DNA of 64,000 nt from Nonlabens sp. (lineage in GTDB: Bacteria; Bacteroidota; Bacteroidia; Flavobacteriales; Flavobacteriaceae). Location of the stretch: assembly GCF_018401815.1 (NCBI RefSeq), contig NZ_JAGYKG010000001.1, positions 770,388 to 834,387 of the forward strand, written 5' to 3'. Made by a program: the position numbers and the translations under genes. Below, piece by piece: positions 19,220 through 28,249 of the stretch. Positions within the stretch are counted from its first letter, which is position 1. Each line of letters begins with the position of its first letter. Below the pieces are notes generated by a model that saw nothing but the letters and a program-made list of their open reading frames with translations, did no database searches and was not told where the DNA came from.

Positions 19220-20098
19220 ATGTCTTCACCGTCCAGTTATCAAAAGCGTCGTTTGTTCAGCTCCTATTTTTGGGTAGTGATCAGCTTATTTTTAGTTCTT
19301 TTTATGTTGGGTCTACAAGGCTTTTTCTTGCTCAACAGCCAGAAACTAGCCGATTACTTCCGTGAGCAGGTGCCCATGTCCATTTATTTTAAAGATACCG
19401 CTAAGGAAGTAGAAATGCGCCAGCTAGAGAAAACGCTACAAATGGCCGATTATACTAAAAACGCTGTTTTTGTAAGCAGTGAAGAAGGTGCTCAACGCAC
19501 TAAAGAAGATCTAGGAGAAGATTTTGTAGCCAAACTAGATGGCTTTAATCCGATTCCTAATTCCATAGACGTGCGATTGAATGCAAAATTTGTTACCGCA
19601 ACAGAAATACAGCAAATCGCTGATGATCTAGCAGCAAAAAATTATGTTCAAGAAGTGAGTTATGATAAGCCACTGGTTTCTTTACTTAACGAAAACGTAA
19701 AACGCATCTCTTTCTGGATGCTCATTGTCTCTGGAATATTTATTCTTATTGCTTTTTTACTTATCAATAGCTCTATAAGATTAAGCGTTTATGCCAAACG
19801 TTTTACCATAAAAACCATGCAAATGGTAGGCGCCACCAAAGGTTTTATACGCAAGCCTTTTATACTAACCAGTATTAAACTGGGACTAATTGCAGCCCTG
19901 CTCGCCTTAGGATTACTAGCCGTAGTGGTCTATTATGCCGACGGTTTTGTGCCAGAATTAGAGATACTTAAAAACTATCAAATGCTTGCGATACTATTTG
20001 TAGGTGTTTTAGTTTTTGGGATTTTAATAAGTTTAATCAGCACCTTTTTTGCAACCACTCGTTATTTAAATCTGAGAACAGACCAGTTATATTACTAA
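19220..20098 (+). CDS. ftsX: Cell division protein FtsX
   Basis: FtsX-type permease without ATPase; YAKRFTIKTMQMVGATKGFIRKPF; start chosen at MSSPSSYQKRR. Confidence 0.92.
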   Translation: MSSPSSYQKRRLFSSYFWVVISLFLVLFMLGLQGFFLLNSQKLADYFREQVPMSIYFKDTAKEVEMRQLEKTLQMADYTKNAVFVSSEEGAQRTKEDLGEDFVAKLDGFNPIPNSIDVRLNAKFVTATEIQQIADDLAAKNYVQEVSYDKPLVSLLNENVKRISFWMLIVSGIFILIAFLLINSSIRLSVYAKRFTIKTMQMVGATKGFIRKPFILTSIKLGLIAALLALGLLAVVVYYADGFVPELEILKNYQMLAILFVGVLVFGILISLISTFFATTRYLNLRTDQLYY

Positions 20099-20265
20099 TG
20101 AATTCGAACTTGAACTCGAAATCGAAAACTGAAAAAAGATATAACTTCCAAGTAACAGGTATCAAGAAAAGTTCTAGCCAATTCTAAATTGGGTAAGAAA
20201 TAACAAAGAAAGCAATTTGTTTCTCCCCCTTTAGGGTTGGGGAATGGAAACTAAAAATATAAGAA

Positions 20266-20574
20266 ATGAAACAAGGAAGAATAAAAAAATCGCAAACTAA
20301 TACAACAAGCACTGAGGCAAAACCTGCTATTGAAGAAAACATAAAGCCTCATTTTGAATTTATATTCAAAAAGAAAAATTATGTATGGATGCTTATCGGT
20401 TTGGCAGTTATCGCATTAGGCTTTGCTCTTATGGCAGGTGGCGGCACAGAAGATCCTGCTGTTTTTAACGAAGCTATTTTTTCATGGAGACGTATAAGGC
20501 TTGCCCCTATGCTTGTTTTGACAGGTTTTGGGATTGAAATGTATGCCATCCTGTTAAACCCAGATAAAAAGTAG
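20266..20574 (+). CDS. DUF3098 family membrane protein
   Basis: Two-TM protein, GLAVIALGFALMAGGGTEDPAVFNEAIFSWRRIRLAP, between ftsX and uppP. Confidence 0.88.
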   Translation: MKQGRIKKSQTNTTSTEAKPAIEENIKPHFEFIFKKKNYVWMLIGLAVIALGFALMAGGGTEDPAVFNEAIFSWRRIRLAPMLVLTGFGIEMYAILLNPDKK

Positions 20575-21384
20575 ATGGAAATTTTTGACGCATTCGTATT
20601 AGGAGTTGTTCAAGGATTAACCGAATTTTTACCCGTCTCTTCCAGTGGACATATCGAGCTAGGAAAAGCAGTGCTAGGAACAGATATCGGTAATAAAGAG
20701 GAAAATTTACTCTTTACAGTAGTCGTTCATTTTGCTACTGCATTGAGTACGATGATCATTTTTAGAAAGGACATTGTAGCTCTATTTAAAGGTCTTTTTT
20801 CCTTTAAATGGAACGAGGAAACTCAGTTTACTTTTAAAATCGCCTTGTCCATGGTTCCTGCGGTTATTATTGGATTGCTTTTTGAAAAGGAATTGGAAAA
20901 ACTATTTGAAGGTCAGATTATTCTTGTGGGTTTTATGCTGATCATTACGGGGTTGTTGTTGTTTCTAGCTGGTAGAGCCAAAAGAACTGAAAAAGGGGTC
21001 AGCTGGACAGATGCGCTCATGATAGGAGTGTCTCAAGCCATTGCCATATTACCGGGAATATCTAGAAGTGGGGCCACTATTTCTACCTCTGTCCTTTTAG
21101 GAAATGACAGAGCACAAGCGGCTCGTTTCTCTTTTTTAATGGTCGTTCCACTAATTTTTGGAAAAATCGCAAAGGACCTTTTGGAAATTATTAAAGGGGA
21201 AGCGGTGATCGAATCTGTCTCTACTATGCCATTAATTGTAGGGTTTTTTGCTGCTTTTATTGTTGGTTTATTGGCTTGTACTTGGATGATATCCTTAGTG
21301 CGTAAAGCCAAGCTTCATTATTTTTCTTACTACTGTTTTGTAGTAGGAGTTGTTGCGATAATTGCTGGAGTAGTGAATTCTTAG
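20575..21384 (+). CDS. uppP: Undecaprenyl-diphosphatase
   Basis: GVVQGLTEFLPVSSSGHI and PGISRSGATISTSVLLG. Confidence 0.96.
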   Translation: MEIFDAFVLGVVQGLTEFLPVSSSGHIELGKAVLGTDIGNKEENLLFTVVVHFATALSTMIIFRKDIVALFKGLFSFKWNEETQFTFKIALSMVPAVIIGLLFEKELEKLFEGQIILVGFMLIITGLLLFLAGRAKRTEKGVSWTDALMIGVSQAIAILPGISRSGATISTSVLLGNDRAQAARFSFLMVVPLIFGKIAKDLLEIIKGEAVIESVSTMPLIVGFFAAFIVGLLACTWMISLVRKAKLHYFSYYCFVVGVVAIIAGVVNS

Positions 21385-21455
21385 AATCTGCATCCTAATC
21401 TCTACAAGTAAGACTGCTGATTTTCTTGTTACCTTTAACTGTTCAAACATTTGGT

Positions 21456-21971
21456 ATGCAAAAATCACTTCTACTCCTCGCTTTATTTATAAGCTCAATT
21501 TCTATAGCTCAGCAGCATACTTTTAAAGGTGCCTTCTTGGAGAAGTGGAACAATTCCCGTGATTACCTCATCGCTGTAGCTGAAGCAATGCCAGAAGAGT
21601 ATTACGACTTTAAACCTACACAAAGACAAAGATCTTTTAAACAGCAGTTGCTTCACATTCAGGGAAACATCAACTGGCTGGATCAAACCTATTTCTCAAA
21701 ATCTGAAGAAACTGGTGATCAGCAGAATGACTCTGAATTGGACAAAACCAAAATTATAGCCTTACTACATAAGACTTTTGACACTGCATACAAAGATGTT
21801 GAGACCTGCTCAGAAACAGAATTAAGAGAAAGTGTTCGATTCTTTGCAGGTCCCAAATCAAAATTACAGATCATGAATTTGCTACAAGATCATGTAACCC
21901 ATCATCGAGGTCAATTGCTGGTTTATCTCAACCTTAAAGAAGTCACTCCTCCTAGTTATAGCGGTTGGTGA
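21456..21971 (+). CDS. DinB family protein (exported)
   Basis: DinB-like four-helix pattern with HIQGN...DHVTHHRGQLLVYL; start chosen at MQKSLLLLALF. Confidence 0.85.
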   Translation: MQKSLLLLALFISSISIAQQHTFKGAFLEKWNNSRDYLIAVAEAMPEEYYDFKPTQRQRSFKQQLLHIQGNINWLDQTYFSKSEETGDQQNDSELDKTKIIALLHKTFDTAYKDVETCSETELRESVRFFAGPKSKLQIMNLLQDHVTHHRGQLLVYLNLKEVTPPSYSGW

Positions 21972-21991
21972 TCTTCACTTTTATCAAATAA

Positions 21992-22021
21992 AAAACGGCT
22001 TCTATTTCTAGAAGCCGTTTT
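21992..22021. terminator. Bidirectional-looking terminator between convergent genes
   Basis: AAAACGGCTTCTatttcTAGAAGCCGTTTT hairpin. Confidence 0.8.
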
Positions 22022-22044
22022 AGTTATTACAACGAGTATGCTCC

Positions 22045-22060
22045 CGCTTTCGCGAAAGCG
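22045..22060. repeat. Dispersed palindrome, intergenic
   Basis: Exact copy, 24 nt from a terminator. Confidence 0.97.
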
Positions 22061-22083
22061 GAATACAGATCTATTCCAGTCGA

Positions 22084-24147
22084 TTATTCGAAGTCTGCGT
22101 CTTTAACCGTGTTCACTTCTACTTTTTGAACTTTAAACGCCAAGTCTCTACCCATCATTTGTTGGGTGATGGTCATCGGGAATTTTACACCGCTGGTTTC
22201 TTCATAGTCGCTGTACTTAATCATACTACTTACTTCCTGACCTTGTGCTTTCACCTTAGACTCTTGACCTAGCATAAGTCCTGTTTTTACATCGTAAAAA
22301 GTCTTCTTACTATCGGACCACTTGATCACATAAACTTGGTTATCACCCATCATCTCAGCACCAGCTAAAGTTGCTTTTTCTGGAGTATACAGCTCAGGGA
22401 AAAACATAGCTTCTTCTACCGCTGGCTGAGCATCTTCTCCAGTAAGTTCCTGACTACCGCCCATACCACTTACCATAGCTTTACCGTCTGTATAAGTTTG
22501 CTTTGCAACAGTGTTACCTCCCATTTTAATGGTTTGGTTCCACTTGTTTCCTTTAGCACGTTTTACGTCAAGAATTAACTCTCCCATAGGCGCCGTATAA
22601 ACCGCAAAATAAGAAGTAGAGTTCAAAGCTGCTACAGCGTCTTTACCTCCTAAGGCCTCGATATAGTCATCTAGTACCGTTTTTGCTGTTAAGCCCGCAG
22701 GAATCTCAATGGTAGATGGACGTTCTGTCTCGTTTGCGTTCTTATCGTAGAATTTAATAGGTACTGTTTTACCATTCAAAGTCATTTTTTCTAATGGTTC
22801 CAGTATATCTCTTGCTTTTCCTACTAATACAATACGCAAGTTGTCTGGGTTTAAATACTTATTTGCCACACGCTTTACATCTTCCTTAGTTACCTTATCA
22901 ATGTTTGCAATAAAGTTTTTGTAGAAATCCTTATCTAAGTCATTCTTTTCAATAGTAATAGCGCGACTGGCAACAACTGCTTTATCTTCAGATTGCATGA
23001 TGAAATTTCCTAGGTATTTTGCTTTTGCCGTTGCAAGCATTTCATCTTCTACGTATTCATCTCTTATTCTATTCAGTTCTTTAAAGGTTTCTACAACAGC
23101 ACTATCAGTTACCTCGTTACGGACCTTTGCACTAGCAGAGAAGGTTCCTTTATAGTTTCTACCCGTTCCAATATTAGAACGCGCTCCATAAGTATATCCG
23201 TTTTCTTCACGCAAATTCATATTTAAGTAAGACCCGAAAGAACCACCGAACACATAGTTAGCTACAAGAACAGCATAATAATCTGGATCACTCATTTTTA
23301 ATTCAGAAAGGCTCAATACAGCAAGCTCCGTTTGTACTGCGTTAGGCACATCAATCAAGTTGATTTGAGTTTCGCTTACATCAGAAAGCTCTGGAAGAAC
23401 AGGCTCTGGAGCAGTTCCTTTTTCCCAATCACCAAAATATTTTTTTACCAGTTTTTTGGCTTCCTTATCCTCGATATCGCCCGTAATAACTAAGTAGCCG
23501 TTAGACGGCTTAAAGTAATCCGTATAAAACTTCTTAACATCTTCTAGAGTAACACTGTTGATGGTTTCTTCTGTAGCAAACTCTCCAGCTGGATGATTTT
23601 TCCCGTATACCAGAGCCCCACGCACTTTATCAGCAATGGCAGCGGCACTATTTTCGCCTGTTTTTAATCCTTCAATTGCTTGAGATTTTTCAAAATCCAA
23701 TTCCTTTTGTGTAAAATTAGGTTGGAAGGCTGCTTCAGCAAAAAGGTCAAATATTTCATTTTTATATTTTGAAAGACCTCCGGCAAAACCGCCACCTACT
23801 CCTACAAAAATATTAGCCCCTAGAAAGTCTACTTTCTCATTGAATTCTTCTTTAGGAGTTTTTGTAGAACCCTTTCCGATCAAAGAACCCGTTAAAGACT
23901 GCACACCAGATTTATCTCCCTCAAAAATAGGAGGGTTGTTCAAATCTAGGTTCATCGTTATGGTAGGTAACTTTTTATCAGTTACTATAAGAACTTGAAG
24001 GCCATTCTTTAATTCAAAGGTGTAGGGTTTACCCAAGTTAATTTCTGGAGTAGGACCTGAAGCAGGTATTACCGATCTATCTATTTGTGCAATAGCAGTA
24101 ATTCCAGTAAGGAACAGTACCATTAATAATATAAGTTGCTTTTTCAT
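22084..24147 (-). CDS. M16 family peptidase homologue lacking the HxxEH site, with a C-terminal LolA-like domain
   Basis: M16 fold pattern (GYLVITGDIEDKEAKKLVKKYFGDW); no HxxEH; C-terminal about 190 aa resembles outer-membrane lipoprotein-sorting/LolA-like folds. Confidence 0.85.
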   Translation of the reverse strand: MKKQLILLMVLFLTGITAIAQIDRSVIPASGPTPEINLGKPYTFELKNGLQVLIVTDKKLPTITMNLDLNNPPIFEGDKSGVQSLTGSLIGKGSTKTPKEEFNEKVDFLGANIFVGVGGGFAGGLSKYKNEIFDLFAEAAFQPNFTQKELDFEKSQAIEGLKTGENSAAAIADKVRGALVYGKNHPAGEFATEETINSVTLEDVKKFYTDYFKPSNGYLVITGDIEDKEAKKLVKKYFGDWEKGTAPEPVLPELSDVSETQINLIDVPNAVQTELAVLSLSELKMSDPDYYAVLVANYVFGGSFGSYLNMNLREENGYTYGARSNIGTGRNYKGTFSASAKVRNEVTDSAVVETFKELNRIRDEYVEDEMLATAKAKYLGNFIMQSEDKAVVASRAITIEKNDLDKDFYKNFIANIDKVTKEDVKRVANKYLNPDNLRIVLVGKARDILEPLEKMTLNGKTVPIKFYDKNANETERPSTIEIPAGLTAKTVLDDYIEALGGKDAVAALNSTSYFAVYTAPMGELILDVKRAKGNKWNQTIKMGGNTVAKQTYTDGKAMVSGMGGSQELTGEDAQPAVEEAMFFPELYTPEKATLAGAEMMGDNQVYVIKWSDSKKTFYDVKTGLMLGQESKVKAQGQEVSSMIKYSDYEETSGVKFPMTITQQMMGRDLAFKVQKVEVNTVKDADFE

Positions 24148-24155
24148 TTTAATAA

Positions 24156-25877
24156 TTATTTTTTGGTGATAGTAAATTCGGTTCTTCTAGATTGCTCAAA
24201 TTCTTCAGTAGTACATTTTTTACTTTCACAATCTATTACGGGATTTTCTTCTCCACGACCCACGGCTTTAACTCTGTTAGCAGAAATTCCTTTTGCAAGC
24301 AGATAACCTCTTACCGCATCGGCACGTCTCTGGGATAAAGCTTTGTTGTAAGAGTCACTTCCTCTGATGTCCGTGTAAGTTTCTGCAAGAATTTCCATAG
24401 ACTCATTTTTAATCATCATAGTTACAATGCGATCTAACTCTTTACCAGCGCTTTCAGTAATCACGGCTTTGTCATTGTCAAAGTAGATGGTATTGATTTG
24501 TAGTTTGTTATCAACCACTTTTACGTCTTCCACTACTTCTTTCATTTCTTCTTCAGTAGGAGCCGTTCCTGCTAGGTAATCTAGCTCTAATCTTTGATTC
24601 GGCATCAGATATTGGTTTGCTACTCTTTTGATATCCTCACGAGTAATGCTTCTATATACATCCAGCTCTTTATTGATCATGCTGGTATCTCCCATCAACA
24701 TGTGGTAACGTGCTAATGAAGCCGCAATTCCTTCTACACGTGAATTGGAACTCACATACTGAGCTTCAAACTGATTTTGAAGTTTTTGATACTCTCTTTC
24801 AGAAATGAGTTCTGTTTGGAGTTTTACAATTTCTTCATCCATCACCTCAGCTAGTTTACTAAGCCCCACATCGCCTTTAGCTAGGGCTCCCATGGTATAA
24901 GTACCGTAATCTTGGTTAGACTGACCGAATGCCAATACTTGAAGTGCTATTTGCTCTTCATCTACCATTCTTTTTTGCATTCTAGAACTTGCTCCTCCAG
25001 TAAGAACTGCAGAAATATAATCGATAACATAAGCATCTCTTTCTACGGACTTAGGAGTCACATAGGAAAATATTTTAACAGGAATCTGAATATTAGCATC
25101 GTATTCTGTAGCATAACGAGTCGAGGTAATAGGCTCTTCAACGATTATGGCGCGCTTATTTCTAGGTGCTTTATTCTCGATAGGGCCAAAATAATCTTCG
25201 ATCATTTTCTTAGTTTTATCAATATCAATATCACCAGCAACTACTAAAGTAGCATTGTTGGGATTGTAGTATTTGTCATTAAAAGATTGAAATTCGGACA
25301 GCTCAGCAGCATTTAAATCTTCCATAGAACCTATGACACTCTGGCCGTAAGGGTGTTTTTTAAATAAGTGCTTATCAATTCCAGTTCTGTAAATTATAGC
25401 CCCGTATGGTGCATTATCAATACGCTGGCGTTTTTCTTCTTTTACTACTTCATTTTGAGTGTCTACCCCTACCTGTTCTATCTTAGGGTGAAGCATGCGT
25501 TCACTTTCCATCCACAATCCTATTTCTAAATTGTTAGAAGGAAAAGTTTCATAGTAATATGTTCTGTCCTGAGTTGTATTGGCATTATTACTCCCCCCAT
25601 TTGCAGAAACAATATCAAACCATTTACCTCTTTCTATATTCTCCGTGCCTTCAAAAAGAAGGTGTTCAAAGAAGTGTGCAAAACCAGTTCTGCCTGGTTC
25701 TTCATCTTTAGCTCCAACTTGATACATAACACCTGTAGTGACTACTGGCGCACCATTTTCTTGATGTAAAATAACGTGAAGCCCATTATCTAGATCATAC
25801 TCGGTATAGGTTACCTCCTGAGCAAAACCTGCTGCCGCTGCAAAAGCGACCGCAAAACTTAAAATATTTTTTTTCAT
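24156..25877 (-). CDS. M16 family zinc peptidase fused to a C-terminal OmpA-like domain
   Basis: HFFEHLLFEGTEN (HxxEH); C-terminus NTIYFDNDKAVI...RGSDSYNKALSQRRADAVRGYLLAKGI...GRGEENPV is OmpA-like. Confidence 0.9.
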   Translation of the reverse strand: MKKNILSFAVAFAAAAGFAQEVTYTEYDLDNGLHVILHQENGAPVVTTGVMYQVGAKDEEPGRTGFAHFFEHLLFEGTENIERGKWFDIVSANGGSNNANTTQDRTYYYETFPSNNLEIGLWMESERMLHPKIEQVGVDTQNEVVKEEKRQRIDNAPYGAIIYRTGIDKHLFKKHPYGQSVIGSMEDLNAAELSEFQSFNDKYYNPNNATLVVAGDIDIDKTKKMIEDYFGPIENKAPRNKRAIIVEEPITSTRYATEYDANIQIPVKIFSYVTPKSVERDAYVIDYISAVLTGGASSRMQKRMVDEEQIALQVLAFGQSNQDYGTYTMGALAKGDVGLSKLAEVMDEEIVKLQTELISEREYQKLQNQFEAQYVSSNSRVEGIAASLARYHMLMGDTSMINKELDVYRSITREDIKRVANQYLMPNQRLELDYLAGTAPTEEEMKEVVEDVKVVDNKLQINTIYFDNDKAVITESAGKELDRIVTMMIKNESMEILAETYTDIRGSDSYNKALSQRRADAVRGYLLAKGISANRVKAVGRGEENPVIDCESKKCTTEEFEQSRRTEFTITKK

Positions 25878-26048
25878 TTGATAGTTTTATGTTTACTTAT
25901 AGCGTTAGTGTCTTATCCGTTTGAAACGTTACATAAAGTAACACGAGTTCTCTAAAATAATGCTTTAAATAAGTAACAGCGTTAAATTAAAATCAAAATA
26001 GCAGTTATTCCTGTTTATTTAACCGAACTTTAGAAGTAAACAAGAATT

Positions 26049-26519
26049 ATGAAAAATCTATCCACCACAAAGTACTCTGTATTGATGGGCTTTGCGCTCA
26101 TTGCCTATTTTCTTATCATTAATAGTTTTGGGTTGGCAACACAAAGTTACTTGAGCTTCTTTAACGCGATTATTGTCGGTATTGGGATTTTCTTAGTTAT
26201 ACGAGATATCCATAGAAACAAAGATGAATTTGAATATTTTGAAGGGTTTGTTGCTGGCATCAAATCGGGATTTGTGGCAACCCTAATATTTACAGTTTTT
26301 ATGGCCATTTATCTTTTTGAAATTGATCTAGAATTAGCACAAGAATTAAAAAAACAAATTTCCACTGCTGGAACTGATATAGAGTTTGCTTTATTGATAT
26401 TTATCCTTTTATCTGGATTTGCTACATCCGTAGTGACTCCTTTACTTATTTTACCCATCTATGAAAAGTCTTGGAACACTAAAGAAACACGAGGCAAACA
26501 AAAGCCTCTTGACCTATAA
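26049..26519 (+). CDS. DUF4199 family membrane protein
   Basis: Four-TM pattern, FFNAIIVGIGIFLVIRDIHRNK...FEYFEGFVAGIKSGFVATLIF. Confidence 0.8.
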   Translation: MKNLSTTKYSVLMGFALIAYFLIINSFGLATQSYLSFFNAIIVGIGIFLVIRDIHRNKDEFEYFEGFVAGIKSGFVATLIFTVFMAIYLFEIDLELAQELKKQISTAGTDIEFALLIFILLSGFATSVVTPLLILPIYEKSWNTKETRGKQKPLDL

Positions 26520-26552
26520 TTTAAAATAATAGCTTATAATTTGTTGATAACT

Positions 26553-26582
26553 TTGGTAGTTAAGCTAATAGAAGTATATTTG
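26553..26582 (+). promoter_or_regulatory. Bacteroidota-type promoter for rplU-rpmA
   Basis: TTG (26553-26555), 19-nt spacer, TATATTTG (26575-26582), matching the TTG-N19-TAnnTTTG consensus. Confidence 0.7.
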
Positions 26583-26614
26583 CAGCCCGAAATTAATCAC
26601 ATTAATCAACAATT

Positions 26615-27142
26615 ATGTACGCAATCGTAGAGATAGCAGGGCAACAATTCAAGATCGAGAAAGATCAAAAGTTGTTTGTACATCGTTTACAAGAAGAAGA
26701 AGGTGCATCGATCCACATCGATAAAGTTCTTCTTTTAGGAAATGGTGACAACATCACACTCGGCGCCCCAGCTATAGAAGGAGCATTTGCTGAAGCAAAA
26801 GTTCTGGGTCACCTTAAAGGTGACAAAGTAATCGTTTTTAAGAAAAAACGAAGAAAAGGATACCGTAAGAAAAACGGCCATCGCCAGTATTTAACTCAAA
26901 TTCAAATTTCTACAATTTCTACTTCCGGTGGAAAGAAATCTGAGGTTAAGAAAGCGACTCCTGCAAAAGAGGAAAAGCCTGTAGCTAAAACTCAAGATGC
27001 TCCTAAAGCAAAATCAGAAAATAGCGCTACAGATTTAAGCGGCAACACTGTTGCAGAGCTTAAAGAAATGGCAAAGAATAGAGGACTTGAAGGATATTCA
27101 GCATTGAAAAAAGCTGAACTTATCGAATTACTCAGTAAATAA
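26615..27142 (+). CDS. rplU: Ribosomal protein bL21 with C-terminal SAP/Rho-N-like extension
   Basis: MYAIVEIAGQQFKIEKDQKLFVHRL...KKRRKGYRKKNGHRQYLTQIQI; extension ends NTVAELKEMAKNRGLEGYSALKKAELIELL. Confidence 0.97.
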   Translation: MYAIVEIAGQQFKIEKDQKLFVHRLQEEEGASIHIDKVLLLGNGDNITLGAPAIEGAFAEAKVLGHLKGDKVIVFKKKRRKGYRKKNGHRQYLTQIQISTISTSGGKKSEVKKATPAKEEKPVAKTQDAPKAKSENSATDLSGNTVAELKEMAKNRGLEGYSALKKAELIELLSK

Positions 27143-27163
27143 TAACCTAAAAATTAGAACAAG

Positions 27164-27427
27164 ATGGCTCATAAGAAAGGAGTAGGTAGTTCGAAAAACG
27201 GAAGAGAATCAGAATCAAAACGCTTAGGTGTTAAGATTTTTGGTGGACAAGCTGCAATAGCAGGAAACATCTTAATCCGTCAGCGCGGTATGACTCACCA
27301 CCCAGGTGAAAACGTATATGCTGGTAAGGACTTTACATTACACGCAAGAGTAGACGGACTCGTGAAGTTTACTAAGAAAAGAAACGATAGATCGTATGTA
27401 TCTATAGTTCCTGTAGCTGAGGCTTAA
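27164..27427 (+). CDS. rpmA: Ribosomal protein bL27
   Basis: [29 protein letters not shown]. Confidence 0.98.
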   Translation: MAHKKGVGSSKNGRESESKRLGVKIFGGQAAIAGNILIRQRGMTHHPGENVYAGKDFTLHARVDGLVKFTKKRNDRSYVSIVPVAEA

Positions 27428-27450
27428 GGACTGCTTCTTTTTAACATATA

Positions 27451-27486
27451 AAATCTCAAATCGATTGACTCGGTTTGAGATTTTTT
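27451..27486 (+). terminator. Terminator after rpmA
   Basis: AAATCTCAAATCGattgactCGGTTTGAGATTTTTT. Confidence 0.85.
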
Positions 27487-27704
27487 GTTGCCAAAATTTT
27501 AAAAAAAACAACTGTTTACCTGAATTGTCTTTTCCTTAGCACTGTTTAAAGTCGAAGATCGCCAAAAACATATCACTTTAAAGGTCTTTGATTTAGAGAA
27601 AATTAACTGACCTACCCTTTATGCTACCCATCCCTATGCTTTTTGGCAGTTAGCATATATCAGTTAAATTATGGTGGCCTAACTACAAGATTATTTACAT
27701 CGAG

Positions 27705-28061
27705 TTACTTAGCCAGACCTGCTCTTCCTAGTTCCACTATGAGGGAGTCACAGAAAGCTCCCTCTTCTAGCTCGCCTGTATTTGCTATTTGAATAGTATA
27801 AACCTCCGTAAAGCTCGTCTGGTCAACTATAGAAGTGTCCCTTAGTTGATTAAGGCTGCTGACCAATCTAGAGATAGGCCAGTCTTTCATTTTGATGGAA
27901 TCTCCCGTAATTTTAAGTCCTGCCTTGCCATAAACGCCGGCTGCATTGCCTCCTTGAATAAAGCCGTTGAGATGTTGTGTAACCACTTCTCTTTTAGGAA
28001 AATCTGTTGTACAAGATGCAACTAATCCTGATAGCGCAATAAAATAAATAAAATACTTCAT
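27705..28061 (-). CDS. Hypothetical lipoprotein
   Basis: MKYFIYFIALSGLVASC lipobox; start taken at the internal Met. Confidence 0.65.
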   Translation of the reverse strand: MKYFIYFIALSGLVASCTTDFPKREVVTQHLNGFIQGGNAAGVYGKAGLKITGDSIKMKDWPISRLVSSLNQLRDTSIVDQTSFTEVYTIQIANTGELEEGAFCDSLIVELGRAGLAK

Positions 28062-28249
28062 GGTGTACGAATTCTCTTTAAATAAACGAATATAAAGTTT
28101 CTTTATTCTAATAGCTCTTTGAACTTGTAATGAATAAAATATCACTAATAATTAACTTTTGTAAGCATATAGATGGTCCAGATATAAGATATACAAGTCC
28201 ATCCAAATTGTTCAACGATTTAACTAGTGCCTTAATAAAAAAGAATAAT

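Noticed and set aside
27430-27700. Possible RNA gene between rpmA and 27705..28061
   Set aside because: Apart from the rpmA terminator I found no convincing structured or tRNA-like sequence.
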